Source of the DNA: Stenotrophomonas rhizophila
GTDB taxonomy: Bacteria; Pseudomonadota; Gammaproteobacteria; Xanthomonadales; Xanthomonadaceae
Direction: 5' to 3'
DNA length: 64,000 nt
Assembly: GCF_000661955.1 (NCBI RefSeq)
Contig: NZ_CP007597.1
Location: forward strand, 372,001 to 436,000
This document shows positions 46,382-57,254 of this stretch, piece by piece. The position numbers and the translations under genes are program-made. The first letter of the stretch is position 1, and every line of letters begins with the position of its first letter. The notes below the pieces were generated by a model, which was given only the letters and a program-made list of their open reading frames with translations, did no database searches and was not told the origin of the DNA.

Positions 46382-48919
46382 GTGTCGACAGCAACATGGA
46401 AGGGGCCGCTGCTGGCCAGCCTGGTGGTATTCGCCGGGACCGGCACCGCCGTGCAGGCGCAGGACACCGCGCGCGGGGCGGCCGACGCACCGGTGCAGGT
46501 CGTGGAGATTGCGGCGCTGCCGGTGGCAGTGGATGCCGCCCACGGGGCCGGCGCGCCGGCCGATGCCGACGGGTCCAGCAGTGACGACCTTGAGCAGCGT
46601 GCCTACCGGGCCTACGAAGACCAGGACTGGCCACAGGCCAGCCGGCTGATCGCGCAAGCCATCACGCTGGCGCCGGACCAGGCCGGCCTGTACCGCCTGA
46701 AGGCCTACATCGCCGCGGCGACCGGCGATGACGCCGGGGTGCTGGCGGCAGCTGAGCAGGCGCTGCAGCGCGATCCGGGCGATGCCGAAAGCCTGCAGCT
46801 GCGTGGCAGTGCGCGGGCCAAGGCGGGCGATGCGCAGGGCGCGTTGGCCGACTACGCCGCGGCCTTGCAGGCGGGCTGGCATACCAGCGGCTTCTTCCGC
46901 AATTACCTGTACGTGCTCAACCAGCAGCATGCCAACGCGCGGATGCTGGAGGTGCACGCCGCCTACGAAGACGCCTACCGCCGCGACCCTGAAGGCACCG
47001 GGCTGCACCCGGACATCCCCTTCCATGCCGCCCAGGCCTACCAGCACCTGGGCCAGCCGCGCCGCGCGTTGGACCTGCTGGACCAGGCTATCGCGCAGTC
47101 GCCCCAGGTGGCCGGCTACTACGGCAACCGCGCGCTGGCCCAGCACGCGCTGGGCCGCTCCAGCCAGTCGCTGGCCGACGATGCCCGGGCGATGCAGCTG
47201 GACCCCACCGAGCCGCTGTATCCCTACAACCGCGGCGTGACCCGGTTGGACATGGGCGACGCGGCCGGGGCGCTGCAGGACTTCAAGGCGGCCCTGGCGC
47301 TGGGCAAGGACGACGCCGATACCTGGCTCAACATCGGCGTGGTCGAGGAACGGCTGGGCCACACGCGTGAGGCGCTGGCCGCCTACGACCGTGCGTTGGC
47401 GAAGGCGCCGGGCAATGCGAAGGCGCTGACCAACCGTCTGTCGCTGCTGGGCAAGGCCGGCAAGGGCGATGCCGCGGCGGTAGCCGCGCAGGCCGCCCGC
47501 CTGCCCACCGAAAACCAGGCGCAGCTGCTGTTCAACCAGGGTCAGGCGCAGACGCGGGCAGGGCAGTGGCAGGCCGCTGCGGATCTGTTCGCGCAGGCGG
47601 TGCGGCTGGATCCCGGCCTGGACACCGGCTGGCTCAACCTCGGTGTGGCGCAGGCCCGGCTGGGGCAGCACCAGCGTGCGCTGGACACCTTCAATGACTA
47701 CCTCCAGCGCGCTCCGCTCAAGACCCTTGGCCTGCTCAACCGCGCCAACGTGCTGCACGAGCTGGGCGATGACGGCGCGGCCGAGAAGGACCTGCTGCGC
47801 GCCGCCCAGCTGGAGCCGGGCAACCTCGACATCCAGCAGCGCCTGGCCACCCATTACAGCCGTACCGGCCAGACCGACAAGGCACGGCGCTACTACGCCC
47901 AGCTGGTGAAGCTGCCGGGCAACCTGTCGCCCGATGCCTTCATCAACTACGCGGCGATGCTGTTGCAGCTGGGCGATACCCGCGAGGCGGCGGTGGTGGC
48001 GGCCAACGGTGTGGCGCGCTTTCCGGACGACTACGGCCTGCGCGTGAACCTGGGCAATGCGTTGGGCGACAGCGGCCAGCACCCGCAGGCGGTGGACGCC
48101 TACCGCGCGGCGATGCGGCTGCAGCCGGCGCGCCTGGATGCGCACTACGACCTGGGCAACCTGTACCTGCAGCAGCTCAAGCAGCCGCGCAAGGCCGTGC
48201 AGGAATACCGCACCGCGTTGAAGCTGCAGGGCGATCCGGAGTTGGATGCTTCGGCCCAGCGCGGACAGCGCATGGACATCCACCTCAACCTGGCCAGCGC
48301 GCTGGCCGACACCGGCGATGCGGACGCCGCGCGCCGTGCGCTGCAGGCCGCCATCGATGACGCACCGGACGATTACCGGCCGTGGTTCAACCGCGCCGCG
48401 ATGGCACTGTCGGCCGGCAACCCGGCGGCGGCCGCGCCGGACTTCGAGGCGGCGTGGGTGCGCCTGGACGCACTGCAACGCGCGCAGCCGGCGCAGGCGC
48501 AGCCTGACCCGGCGTTGCAGGAACACGCCGGCTACGTGCTGTTCCACCTGGGCCGCACCGGCGAGGCGGCCATCCGCATGCAGCAGGTGCTGCAGGCGCA
48601 GCCGGACAACATCGACGCGCAGCGCAACTACGGCTACATGCTGCTGGACCTGGGCCGGCCACAGGATGCGAAGCGGTTGTTCGACCAGGCCTTCACCCGC
48701 GAACCGGACGAGGTGGACGGCTGGCTGGGCATGCTGGCCTGCGCGATGCTGGAGAGCGACCCGGCGCAGCTGGCCCGGCTGAAGCGGCAGTTCGAACAGC
48801 GCTTCACCACGCGTTACGTGCTCGCCGCAGGTCTGCCGGAACAGTTGATGCGCAGCGAAGGCTACTGGTACTCCGACCGCTTCCTGCAGCTCTGGCAGCA
48901 GCTGCTGGCAGCGGAGTGA
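46382..48919 (+). CDS. exported TPR-repeat protein
   Basis: An 845-aa protein with an N-terminal signal sequence ([18 protein letters not shown]) and more than a dozen tetratricopeptide repeats (e.g. [56 protein letters not shown]). GTG at 46382 is chosen because AGGT lies upstream and the signal peptide then begins directly; TTG at 46367 is possible. It probably acts as a scaffold in the periplasm or at a membrane. It resembles the NfrA/PelB-like TPR proteins only in general design; no exopolysaccharide genes are near. It is divergent from purH and about 75 bp upstream of the lipid operon. Confidence 0.8.
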   Translation: MSTATWKGPLLASLVVFAGTGTAVQAQDTARGAADAPVQVVEIAALPVAVDAAHGAGAPADADGSSSDDLEQRAYRAYEDQDWPQASRLIAQAITLAPDQAGLYRLKAYIAAATGDDAGVLAAAEQALQRDPGDAESLQLRGSARAKAGDAQGALADYAAALQAGWHTSGFFRNYLYVLNQQHANARMLEVHAAYEDAYRRDPEGTGLHPDIPFHAAQAYQHLGQPRRALDLLDQAIAQSPQVAGYYGNRALAQHALGRSSQSLADDARAMQLDPTEPLYPYNRGVTRLDMGDAAGALQDFKAALALGKDDADTWLNIGVVEERLGHTREALAAYDRALAKAPGNAKALTNRLSLLGKAGKGDAAAVAAQAARLPTENQAQLLFNQGQAQTRAGQWQAAADLFAQAVRLDPGLDTGWLNLGVAQARLGQHQRALDTFNDYLQRAPLKTLGLLNRANVLHELGDDGAAEKDLLRAAQLEPGNLDIQQRLATHYSRTGQTDKARRYYAQLVKLPGNLSPDAFINYAAMLLQLGDTREAAVVAANGVARFPDDYGLRVNLGNALGDSGQHPQAVDAYRAAMRLQPARLDAHYDLGNLYLQQLKQPRKAVQEYRTALKLQGDPELDASAQRGQRMDIHLNLASALADTGDADAARRALQAAIDDAPDDYRPWFNRAAMALSAGNPAAAAPDFEAAWVRLDALQRAQPAQAQPDPALQEHAGYVLFHLGRTGEAAIRMQQVLQAQPDNIDAQRNYGYMLLDLGRPQDAKRLFDQAFTREPDEVDGWLGMLACAMLESDPAQLARLKRQFEQRFTTRYVLAAGLPEQLMRSEGYWYSDRFLQLWQQLLAAE

Positions 48920-48995
48920 GCCGATGCCGTCGGCGGGCGTTTCCCTGCATCGGCGCCGACAGGTAGATTAGCGAACGTCAGGAGGACAGCACGGC

Positions 48996-49601
48996 ATGTC
49001 GATCTATGCATTGAAAGGGCGCTTCCAGGATCTGCTGCGCCCGGGCGTACGCGGTCTTTACCGCGCGGGCATCACCGCCAATACGGTCACGGTGTTGGCC
49101 GCGGGGGTGTCGTTGGTGGTGGCCGCTGCCGTGTGGCGCTGGGCGCCCCTGCACCCGCTGCTGTATCTGGCCCTGCCGCTGTGGATGCTGCTGCGCATGG
49201 CGCTCAACGCCGTGGACGGCATGCTGGCCCGGGAATTTGGCCAGCAGTCGCGCCTGGGTGCGTATCTCAACGAGTTGTGCGACATCGTCGCCGACGCCGC
49301 GCTTTACCTCAGCCTGCTCAGCGTGCCGGGGGTGAACCCCACCGCGTTGTGGGCGCTGACGTGGATGGCCGCGGTTTGCGAGTACGCTGGCGTCTTGGGC
49401 GTGATGGTGGGGGCCAGCCGGCGCTATGACGGGCCGATGGGCAAGAGCGACCGGGCGTTCGTGATCGGCCTGATCGGCGTGCTGCTGGCGCCGGGCTGGA
49501 TCGACGGCGCCATCGTGGGATGGATCGCGTGGGCAGCGGCCGCACTCTGCGTGCTGACCAGCTGGCGGCGCGTTCGACAAGGATTGGCGGAGATCGGCTG
49601 A
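48996..49601 (+). CDS. ynbA: CDP-alcohol phosphatidyltransferase family protein (YnbA-like)
   Basis: A 201-aa inner-membrane protein with about six helices, the same length as E. coli YnbA. AGGAGG-type site upstream of ATG 48996. The CDP-alcohol transferase motif is present in a variant form: N71-x2-D74-G75-x2-A78-R79-x8-G88-x3-N92-x3-D96, where the first and third Asp of the usual motif are Asn. RMALN..DGMLARE, LNE and GKSDRA match YnbA as I recall it, so the variant is a family trait. The product would transfer a phosphatidyl group from CDP-diacylglycerol to an unknown alcohol. First gene of a six-gene operon. Confidence 0.88.
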   Translation: MSIYALKGRFQDLLRPGVRGLYRAGITANTVTVLAAGVSLVVAAAVWRWAPLHPLLYLALPLWMLLRMALNAVDGMLAREFGQQSRLGAYLNELCDIVADAALYLSLLSVPGVNPTALWALTWMAAVCEYAGVLGVMVGASRRYDGPMGKSDRAFVIGLIGVLLAPGWIDGAIVGWIAWAAAALCVLTSWRRVRQGLAEIG

Positions 49602-49639
49602 CGTGGCCGGATCCCGCCGGATGCACAACGGAGTGATGC

Positions 49640-51394
49640 ATGCGCGCACAGCACCATCTGCAGTTCCACAGTTTTGATGGCCAGCCGCTGTTCTACCGGC
49701 ATTGGTCGGCCAGCGGGTTGGCTGCCACGCGGCGTGCGGTGGTGCTGCTGCATCGCGGCCATGAGCACTCTGGCCGGGTAGCGCATCTGGTCGATGAGCT
49801 GGACCTGCCCGACACCGATGTGTTTGCCTGGGATGCGCGCGGCAACGGCCAGTCGCCGGGCGAGCGCGGCGATGCGCCGGGGTTCGAGGCGCTGGTGCGC
49901 GACCTGGACAGTTTCATCGCCCATATCGGCCAGCAGCATGGCATCGCCGTGCAGGACATCGCGATCATCGCCCAGAGCGTGGGCGCGGTGGTCGCCGCCA
50001 CCTGGGTGCACGACTACGCGCCGCCGCTGCGCGCGCTGGTCCTGGCCTCGCCGGCCTTCAAGGTCAAGCTGTACGTGCCGTTGGCGGTGCCCGGCCTGAA
50101 ACTGATGCAGAAGCTGCGCGGCAACTTCTTCGTCAACAGCTACGTCAAGCCGCAATGGCTCACCCACGATCCGGAGCGGGTGGAAAGCTACCGCACCGAT
50201 CCGCTGATCACCCGGCCCATCTCGGTGCGCGTGCTGCTGGGCCTGTACGAGGCCGCCGATCGCGTGGTGGGCGATGCGCAGGCCATCACCGTGCCGACCC
50301 AGCTGCTGGTGTCCGGGTCGGACTTCGTGGTGCATCGCGCGCCGCAGGACCGTTTCTACGAGCGGCTGTCCTCGCCGATCAAGGAACGCCACCTGTTGCC
50401 GGGCTTCTTCCACGACACCCTGGGCGAGCGTGACCGTGCACCGGCCATCGCGGCCATCCGCCGCTTTGTCAGCGAGCGGTTCGCGCAGCCGCTGGTGCGG
50501 CCCAGCCTGCGCGATGCGCACCGGCATGGCCCCACCTTCGACGAGGCGGAAATCCTGTCCTGGCCCCCGCAGCGCAACAGCGCCAAGGACCTGTACTGGC
50601 GCTTCACCCGGGGCGGGCTGCGCTTCGGCGGCACGCTGTCGGAGGGCATTGCGCTGGGCCTGGAAAGCGGCTTCGATTCGGGCAGCACGCTGGACTACAT
50701 CTACCGCGACCAGGCGCGCGGGAGCGGCCCGCTGGGCCGCATGATCGACCGCAACTACCTGGACGCGATCGGCTGGCGTGGCATCCGCATCCGCCGCACC
50801 CATGTGCGCGAGCTGCTGCAGCTGGCCGCGTTGCACCTGCATGGCGAAGGGCGCCCGGTGCGCGTGCTGGACGTGGCCGCCGGGCATGGCCGCTACGTGC
50901 TCGATGCACTGGCCCAGGGCGAACAGCGCGCCGACGCGATCACCCTGCGCGACTTCAGCGACCGCAACGTCATCGACGGGCGCAAGCTCATCAGCGAATT
51001 CGGTGCCGATGACATCGCCACCTTCGAACAGGGCGATGCGTTCGATGCGGCTTCGCTGGCAGCCCTGCCGGTGGCCCCCACGCTGTCCACGGTGTCGGGG
51101 CTGTACGAGCTGTTCGCCGACAACGATGCGGTACTGCGCTCGCTGCAGGGCATCGCCGCGGCCATGCGCGAAGGCGGCTACCTGGTCTACACCGGGCAGC
51201 CGTGGCACCCACAGCTGGAGTTCATCGCGCGCGCGCTCACCAGCCACCGCGAGGGTGCGGCCTGGGTGATGCGCCGGCGTACCCAGCAGGAAATGGATGA
51301 ACTGGTGCGCCTGGCCGGGTTCGAGAAGGTCACCCAGCGCATCGACCGCTTCGGCATCTTCACCGTGTCGCTGGCGCGCCGGGTGCTGCCGTGA
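49640..51394 (+). CDS. ynbC: fused alpha/beta hydrolase - SAM methyltransferase (YnbC-like)
   Basis: A 584-aa two-domain protein, the size of E. coli YnbC (585). Residues about 1-290 form a lysophospholipase-like alpha/beta hydrolase: VVLLHRGHEHSG near the N-terminus, nucleophile Ser113 in IIAQSVGA, and a C-terminal His in LPGFFHDTLGE. Residues about 380-584 form a class I methyltransferase with SAM motif VLDVAAGHGRY (about 409-419) and later TVSGLYELFADN. It should act on a lipid head group or acyl chain and then methylate the product; the substrate is unknown. Its stop overlaps the next gene (GTGA). Confidence 0.9.
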   Translation: MRAQHHLQFHSFDGQPLFYRHWSASGLAATRRAVVLLHRGHEHSGRVAHLVDELDLPDTDVFAWDARGNGQSPGERGDAPGFEALVRDLDSFIAHIGQQHGIAVQDIAIIAQSVGAVVAATWVHDYAPPLRALVLASPAFKVKLYVPLAVPGLKLMQKLRGNFFVNSYVKPQWLTHDPERVESYRTDPLITRPISVRVLLGLYEAADRVVGDAQAITVPTQLLVSGSDFVVHRAPQDRFYERLSSPIKERHLLPGFFHDTLGERDRAPAIAAIRRFVSERFAQPLVRPSLRDAHRHGPTFDEAEILSWPPQRNSAKDLYWRFTRGGLRFGGTLSEGIALGLESGFDSGSTLDYIYRDQARGSGPLGRMIDRNYLDAIGWRGIRIRRTHVRELLQLAALHLHGEGRPVRVLDVAAGHGRYVLDALAQGEQRADAITLRDFSDRNVIDGRKLISEFGADDIATFEQGDAFDAASLAALPVAPTLSTVSGLYELFADNDAVLRSLQGIAAAMREGGYLVYTGQPWHPQLEFIARALTSHREGAAWVMRRRTQQEMDELVRLAGFEKVTQRIDRFGIFTVSLARRVLP

Positions 51395-52725
51395 CCGAGG
51401 GCGTGCGGCCCTGGCGCCGCGCCCTGCTGTGGCTGGCCTTGCTGGGGCCGTTCTTCTTCCTCAGCTATGGCCTGGCCAATGCGATGGCCGGGCGCCTGTC
51501 CTACGTGCCCTCCATCGTGTTCGACTGGGAAGCGTCCATTCCGTTCCAGCCGTGGACCATCGTGCCGTACTGGTCCATCGACCTGTTCTACGTGGCCTCG
51601 TTCTTCATCTGCACCCAGCGCGCCGAACTGGACATGCATGCGCGCCGGCTGCTCACCGCGCAGGTGCTTTCGGTGGCCTGTTTCCTGCTTTGGCCGTTGC
51701 GCTTCAGCCTGGAGCGACCGGAAACGGCCGGCGTGTTCGGCTGGCTGTTCGACGTGCTGCTGGGCTTCGACAAGCCCTTCAACCAGGCTCCCTCGCTGCA
51801 CATCGTGCTGCTGGTGGTGCTGTGGGTGCGCTTCCAGCAGCACCTGCGCGGGTGGTGGCGGGCGGCCCTGCACGTGTGGTTTGCGTTGATCGGCATTTCG
51901 GTGCTGACCACCTGGCAGCATCACTTCGTGGACGTGCCCACCGGCGTGGCCGTGGGCTGGTTGTGCGTGTGGCTGTGGCCGGCGCACGGCCGCTCGCCGT
52001 TGGCCCACTGGCAGTGGGCGCAGGACGGCACGCGTTGGCGGCTGGCGATGCTGTACGGATTGGGCAGTGCGCTGTGCGCGTCGCTGGCGCTGACGTTCAG
52101 TGGCTGGGTGCTGTGGCTGGGCTGGCCGGCGGTGTCCCTGGCGCTGGTGGCGCTGGGCTACGCCGCGTTGGGCACGGCGGTGTTCCAGAAGCAGGAAGAC
52201 GGCCGGCTGAGCATGGCCGCGCGCTGGTTGCTGGCCCCGTACCTGCTGGCAGCGTGGTTGAACTCGCGCTGGTGGACCCGGCGCGCGCCGCAGCCGCAAC
52301 TGGTGATCGACGGCGTGTGGCTCGGGCGCATGCCGGCCGCGGGGGCGTCCTTGCCGATGTCGACCGTGGTGGACGTGTGTGCCGAGCTGCCCTTCGCGGG
52401 GCAGGTGCGGCACTACCGCAGCGTGCCGATGCTGGACCTGGCCACCCCCACCGCGCACGACCTGCAGCGTGCTGCCGAGGCCATTGCACACGGGCATCGT
52501 CGTGGCGAGGTGCTGGTGTGCTGCGCGCTGGGGTATTCGCGCAGTGCCGCAGCCGTAGCCACCTGGTTGTGCCGCAGCGGGCACGCCGACAGTGCCGACG
52601 CGGCGATCCGCCTGCTGCAGCTGGATTGCCCGCATATCGTGCTGCATGACCGGCACCGCGATGCGATTGAACAGGCTGTGCGCGATGCCGCAGCCGCCAA
52701 CGGAAGCACACAGGTGAGCGCATGA
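51391..52725 (+). CDS. ynbD: PAP2-like membrane domain fused to dual-specificity phosphatase (YnbD-like)
   Basis: A 444-aa protein, close to E. coli YnbD (430). It starts at GTG 51391. The N-terminal half has about eight membrane helices with PAP2-type remnants: PSLH (134-137) and H177...D181; the Arg of the usual SR-x5-H motif is Val171, so PAP2 activity is doubtful. The C-terminal cytoplasmic domain is a cysteine phosphatase with P-loop C378-ALGYS-R384-S. It probably dephosphorylates a phosphatidyl-alcohol phosphate made by YnbA, as PTPMT1/PgpP-like enzymes do for phosphatidylglycerophosphate; that is inference. It overlaps the next gene by ATGA. Confidence 0.88.
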   Translation: MTEGVRPWRRALLWLALLGPFFFLSYGLANAMAGRLSYVPSIVFDWEASIPFQPWTIVPYWSIDLFYVASFFICTQRAELDMHARRLLTAQVLSVACFLLWPLRFSLERPETAGVFGWLFDVLLGFDKPFNQAPSLHIVLLVVLWVRFQQHLRGWWRAALHVWFALIGISVLTTWQHHFVDVPTGVAVGWLCVWLWPAHGRSPLAHWQWAQDGTRWRLAMLYGLGSALCASLALTFSGWVLWLGWPAVSLALVALGYAALGTAVFQKQEDGRLSMAARWLLAPYLLAAWLNSRWWTRRAPQPQLVIDGVWLGRMPAAGASLPMSTVVDVCAELPFAGQVRHYRSVPMLDLATPTAHDLQRAAEAIAHGHRRGEVLVCCALGYSRSAAAVATWLCRSGHADSADAAIRLLQLDCPHIVLHDRHRDAIEQAVRDAAAANGSTQVSA

Positions 52726-53147
52726 GCATGTTGTTCCAGTTGCGGGTGATGACCGCCGTGCTGCGCCAGGCCCACATGGCCACCGGCATCTCGGTGGTGC
52801 TGGCGGGCGCGGCGCTGGCGCTGCTGTGCCTGTCGATGCCGCCGCTGGGGGTGGCAGTGCCGGCGTTGGCATCGCTGCTGGCCGGCGCGGTGCAGGCGTA
52901 CTACGCCACCCGGGTCAGCTTCGATGCGGCGTTGCTGGAAGCGTTGCAGGTCAGCCATCCCGACGCCGCACCCGGGGTGATCGATGACGTGCTGCAGAAG
53001 CTGGGGCTGCGTGAAGCGTCCACCGCCACGCGCGGTTGGCAACCGCGCTGGCAGGGCATGCGCCGCCTGCTGCGCTGGCAGTTGCTGGCGCTCGGCCTGC
53101 AGGCGGTGTGCCTGCTGGGCGCGCTGGTCCTGAAGACGTTGCCGTGA
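52722..53147 (+). CDS. small membrane protein in lipid operon
   Basis: A 141-aa protein with two adjacent helices near the N-terminus (about residues 23-60, VVLAGAALALLCLSMPPLGV and VPALASLLAGAVQAYYA) and one near the C-terminus (LLALGLQAVCLLGALVL). The middle is soluble. It overlaps the ynbD-like gene by ATGA and precedes the acyltransferase by 33 bp. No family recognised; E. coli ynbABCD has no equivalent that I know of. Confidence 0.8.
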   Translation: MSMLFQLRVMTAVLRQAHMATGISVVLAGAALALLCLSMPPLGVAVPALASLLAGAVQAYYATRVSFDAALLEALQVSHPDAAPGVIDDVLQKLGLREASTATRGWQPRWQGMRRLLRWQLLALGLQAVCLLGALVLKTLP

Positions 53148-53180
53148 TGCCACCACCGCCCCCCGCAAGGACGCCTGCCC

Positions 53181-53813
53181 ATGTTTGCTGACCTCATCGC
53201 GCGCGGCTGCAGCTTCGCCATCCGCGCGCTCACCGGTGCGCGCGCGCTGTGGCAGGGTTGCGCCCCGTCCAGCGACCACCGCGTGTACTACGGCAACCAT
53301 GCCAGCCACGGGGATTTCGTGCTGATCTGGTCGGCGCTGCCGATCACCCTGCGCCGCCAGGTGCGGCCGGTGGCAGCGGCCGACTACTGGCAGCGCGATG
53401 GCCTGCGCCGCTACCTGATCCACGCGGTGTTCAACGGCGTGCTGATCGAGCGCGATGCGACCAAACGCACTGAAGACCCGATTGCCTGCCTGTGCCAGGC
53501 CGTGGATGAAGGCAACTCGCTGATCCTGTTCCCCGAAGGCACGCGCAATCCCGACGAGGGCGTGCTGCCGTTCAAGAGCGGCATCTACCACCTGGCCCGG
53601 CAGCGTCCGGAACTGGAGTTCGTGCCGGTGTGGATCGACAACCTCAAGCGGGTGATGCCCAAGGGCCGCTGGCTGCCGCTGCCGCTGCTGTGCACCACCA
53701 CCTTCGGCGAGCCGCTGCGGCTGAAGGCCGATGAAGACAAGGACCGCTTCCTGGAGCGCGCGCGGCTGTCGCTGATGGCGCTGGACCCGCAGCCGCGCAG
53801 GGAGCGCGCATGA
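53181..53813 (+). CDS. 1-acyl-glycerol-3-phosphate acyltransferase family protein
   Basis: A 210-aa PlsC-like acyltransferase. Catalytic H-x4-D is H40-ASHG-D45; the phosphate-binding motif FPEGTRN starts near residue 117, followed by LPFKSGIYHLA and VPVWIDNLKR. It would add the second acyl chain to a lysophosphatidate-like acceptor, giving phosphatidate for the CdsA-like enzyme encoded next (ATGA overlap). Together the two could supply a dedicated CDP-diacylglycerol pool for the YnbA-like transferase. Confidence 0.9.
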   Translation: MFADLIARGCSFAIRALTGARALWQGCAPSSDHRVYYGNHASHGDFVLIWSALPITLRRQVRPVAAADYWQRDGLRRYLIHAVFNGVLIERDATKRTEDPIACLCQAVDEGNSLILFPEGTRNPDEGVLPFKSGIYHLARQRPELEFVPVWIDNLKRVMPKGRWLPLPLLCTTTFGEPLRLKADEDKDRFLERARLSLMALDPQPRRERA

Positions 53814-54796
53814 CCGCCTGGCTCTCGACACTGGCCACCGACGTGGCGCAGTTGTCCACGCACGCGCAGACGCGCCTGCTGTTTGCCGGTATCGCGGCGG
53901 TGCTGGTGGTGGCCACGCTCATCGCCGAAACCCTGCGCTGGCGCGCGCGGCATGCGCCCAGCAGCGTGCTGGCCAACCTGGTGTCGCGGATCCGCGCGTG
54001 GTGGGTGATGGCGGCCGTGGTCGCGCTGGCGTTCTTCTTCGGGCGAACCGGCGTGGTACTGCTGTTCGCGCTGGTGTCGTTGTTCGCGCTGCGCGAGTTC
54101 ATCACGCTCACCCCCACCCGCGCCGGCGATTACTACGCGTTACTGGCCGCGTTCTATGTGGTGCTGCCGTGGCAGTACTGGCTGGTGTGGACCGACTGGT
54201 ACGGCATGTACACCTTGCTGATTCCGGTCTACGCGTTCCTGTTCCTGCCCATCCTGGCCACCATCGGCGGCGACACCACCGACTACCTGGAGCGGACGTC
54301 CAAGGTGCAGTGGGGGTTGATGATCTGCGTGTTCTGCATCTCGCACGTGCCGGCGCTGCTGAACCTCAAGCTGGCCGGGGTGGACCCGGCGCGCAACCTG
54401 CTGTTGTTCGCGTTCCTGGTGATCGTGGTGCAGTCCTCGGACGTGCTGCAGTACATCTGGGGCAAGCTGATCGGCAAGCGCCTGATCGCGCCGAAGCTGT
54501 CGCCGTCCAAGACCGTGGAGGGCTTCATCGGCGGCGTGCTGTCGGCCAGTGCGCTGGGCGCGGCCCTGTGGTGGCTGACCCCGTTCACGCCGTGGCAGGC
54601 GTTCGGCATGTCGCTGGCGGTCAACCTGATGGGCTTCTGGGGCGGTCTGGTGATGTCAGCGATCAAGCGCGATCGCGGCATCAAGGACTGGGGCCACATG
54701 ATCGAGGGCCATGGCGGCATGCTCGACCGGCTGGATTCGGTGTGCTTCGCCGCGCCGGTGTTCTTCCACCTGGTACGGTATTTCTGGAGCGCGTGA
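53810..54796 (+). CDS. ynbB: phosphatidate cytidylyltransferase family protein (YnbB/CdsA-like)
   Basis: A 328-aa inner-membrane protein with about eight helices. The CdsA signature is complete near residues 283-310: SAIKRDRGIKDWGHM, then EGHGGMLDRLDS. It makes CDP-diacylglycerol from phosphatidate and CTP. It is the last gene of the operon; E. coli YnbB (298 aa) is the counterpart. The main housekeeping cdsA is expected elsewhere with the lpx/bam genes, so this is likely a pathway-specific copy. A palindrome follows at 54806. Confidence 0.92.
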   Translation: MTAWLSTLATDVAQLSTHAQTRLLFAGIAAVLVVATLIAETLRWRARHAPSSVLANLVSRIRAWWVMAAVVALAFFFGRTGVVLLFALVSLFALREFITLTPTRAGDYYALLAAFYVVLPWQYWLVWTDWYGMYTLLIPVYAFLFLPILATIGGDTTDYLERTSKVQWGLMICVFCISHVPALLNLKLAGVDPARNLLLFAFLVIVVQSSDVLQYIWGKLIGKRLIAPKLSPSKTVEGFIGGVLSASALGAALWWLTPFTPWQAFGMSLAVNLMGFWGGLVMSAIKRDRGIKDWGHMIEGHGGMLDRLDSVCFAAPVFFHLVRYFWSA

Positions 54797-54805
54797 CCGA
54801 AACGG

Positions 54806-54830
54806 GTAGGCATCGAACGTTGGTCGATGC
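54806..54830. repeat. GTAGG-headed palindrome between convergent genes
   Basis: GTAG followed by GCATCGA, a 7-base loop and TCGATGC. It lies between the ends of the lipid operon and fis and may serve as an mRNA end structure for either. No T-run. Confidence 0.65.
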
Positions 54831-54836
54831 ACGGCA

Positions 54837-56097
<1,261 letters not shown>

Positions 56098-56150
56098 CGA
56101 TTCGGGGCCGGGCGGCAGGGTCGCGCCCATTCAAGCACGTTCACGCCAGC

Positions 56151-57071
56151 TCAGGCGCGGCGCACGCCGGTGATGCGCATCCAGTCTTCGTCCTGGGCGG
56201 TTTCCAGCTGCTCGAACCACGGCGCATAGCGCACCAGCAGCTCGTCTTCCTGGCCGTGCAGGATGCCCGACAACGCGATGCGCCCACCGGGGGCCACGCG
56301 TGCGGCCAGCACATCGGCCAGTGCATCCAGTGCCGAGGCCAGGATGTTGGCCACCACCACCGGGTAGGTGGCCGGCGGCTCGTCGTGCGGCAGGTAGACC
56401 TGCAGGCGATCTTCCAGGCCATTGCGCTGCGCGTTGTCGCCGGTGGCGATCACCGCCTGCGGGTCGTTGTCCACGCCCACGGCACGCGCCGCGCCCAGCT
56501 TCACCGCCGCCAGCGCCAGGATGCCCGAGCCGCAGCCGAAATCGAGCACGGTCTGACCGCCCAGCACGCCGTCGGCGGCCAGGCTGTCCAACCAGCGCAG
56601 GCACAACGCGGTGGTGGGGTGGGTGCCCGAGCCGAACGCCAGGCCCGGGTCGAGGCGGATCACGGCGGCATCGTCGGCCTGTGCGGCCTCGGGCAGCTCA
56701 TGGTTCCACGGCACAATCCAGGTGCGCTCGCCGAACGCCATCGGCTGGAACTGGTCCAGCCACGCGCGCTCCCAGTCTTCATCGGCTACCGCACGGAAGC
56801 TGGCATCGGACCAGTCCAGGCCCGGGTCGAACGCCTCCAGCGCGGCCAGCAGCGCCAGTGCGTTGGTCTCGGCTGCGAACAGTGCGGTCAGTACCAGGTC
56901 GTTCCACAGCGGGGTTTCGCCCACGCCCGGTTCCAGGATGGCGCGCTCGTTGCTGGTATCGGCATCGGCGTCGAGCAGGGTCACCGCCAGCGCGCCGACA
57001 TCGTCCAGCGCATTTTCGTAGCGGGGCTGGGTGGATTCGCTGCAGCGGAGGGTGAGTTCCAGGAACGGCAT
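56151..57071 (-). CDS. prmA: ribosomal protein L11 methyltransferase
   Basis: A 306-aa SAM-dependent methyltransferase of the usual length. ATG 57071 ([10 protein letters not shown]) is preferred. An N-terminal L11-recognition domain ([20 protein letters not shown]) is followed by [21 protein letters not shown] motif [14 protein letters not shown] and VVANILA. It trimethylates lysines and the N-terminus of L11. Next upstream on this strand would be accC in the usual order, but four plus-strand genes lie between. Confidence 0.97.
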   Translation of the reverse strand: MPFLELTLRCSESTQPRYENALDDVGALAVTLLDADADTSNERAILEPGVGETPLWNDLVLTALFAAETNALALLAALEAFDPGLDWSDASFRAVADEDWERAWLDQFQPMAFGERTWIVPWNHELPEAAQADDAAVIRLDPGLAFGSGTHPTTALCLRWLDSLAADGVLGGQTVLDFGCGSGILALAAVKLGAARAVGVDNDPQAVIATGDNAQRNGLEDRLQVYLPHDEPPATYPVVVANILASALDALADVLAARVAPGGRIALSGILHGQEDELLVRYAPWFEQLETAQDEDWMRITGVRRA

Positions 57072-57254
57072 GGGAAGGATTACCTGCGGAAAACCGTGAA
57101 TGCTAGACCATTGTGGGGGCCTGCGGCCCGTGGCGCGCCCTTGGCCAGTCTCGCGCGGTGGCGAGAATGCAACCGCCACGCAGTTCAGACACGGCCCGGA
57201 GGGCTTGCTAAACTGGGCCTTCCGCTGCCCCACGGGCATCTTCCGGTCCTGCGC

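Noticed and set aside
56256..57254. Extension of the gene at 57255 by 333 codons upstream, antisense to prmA.
   Set aside because: The extension overlaps prmA entirely; the membrane anchor begins at the ATG at 57255.
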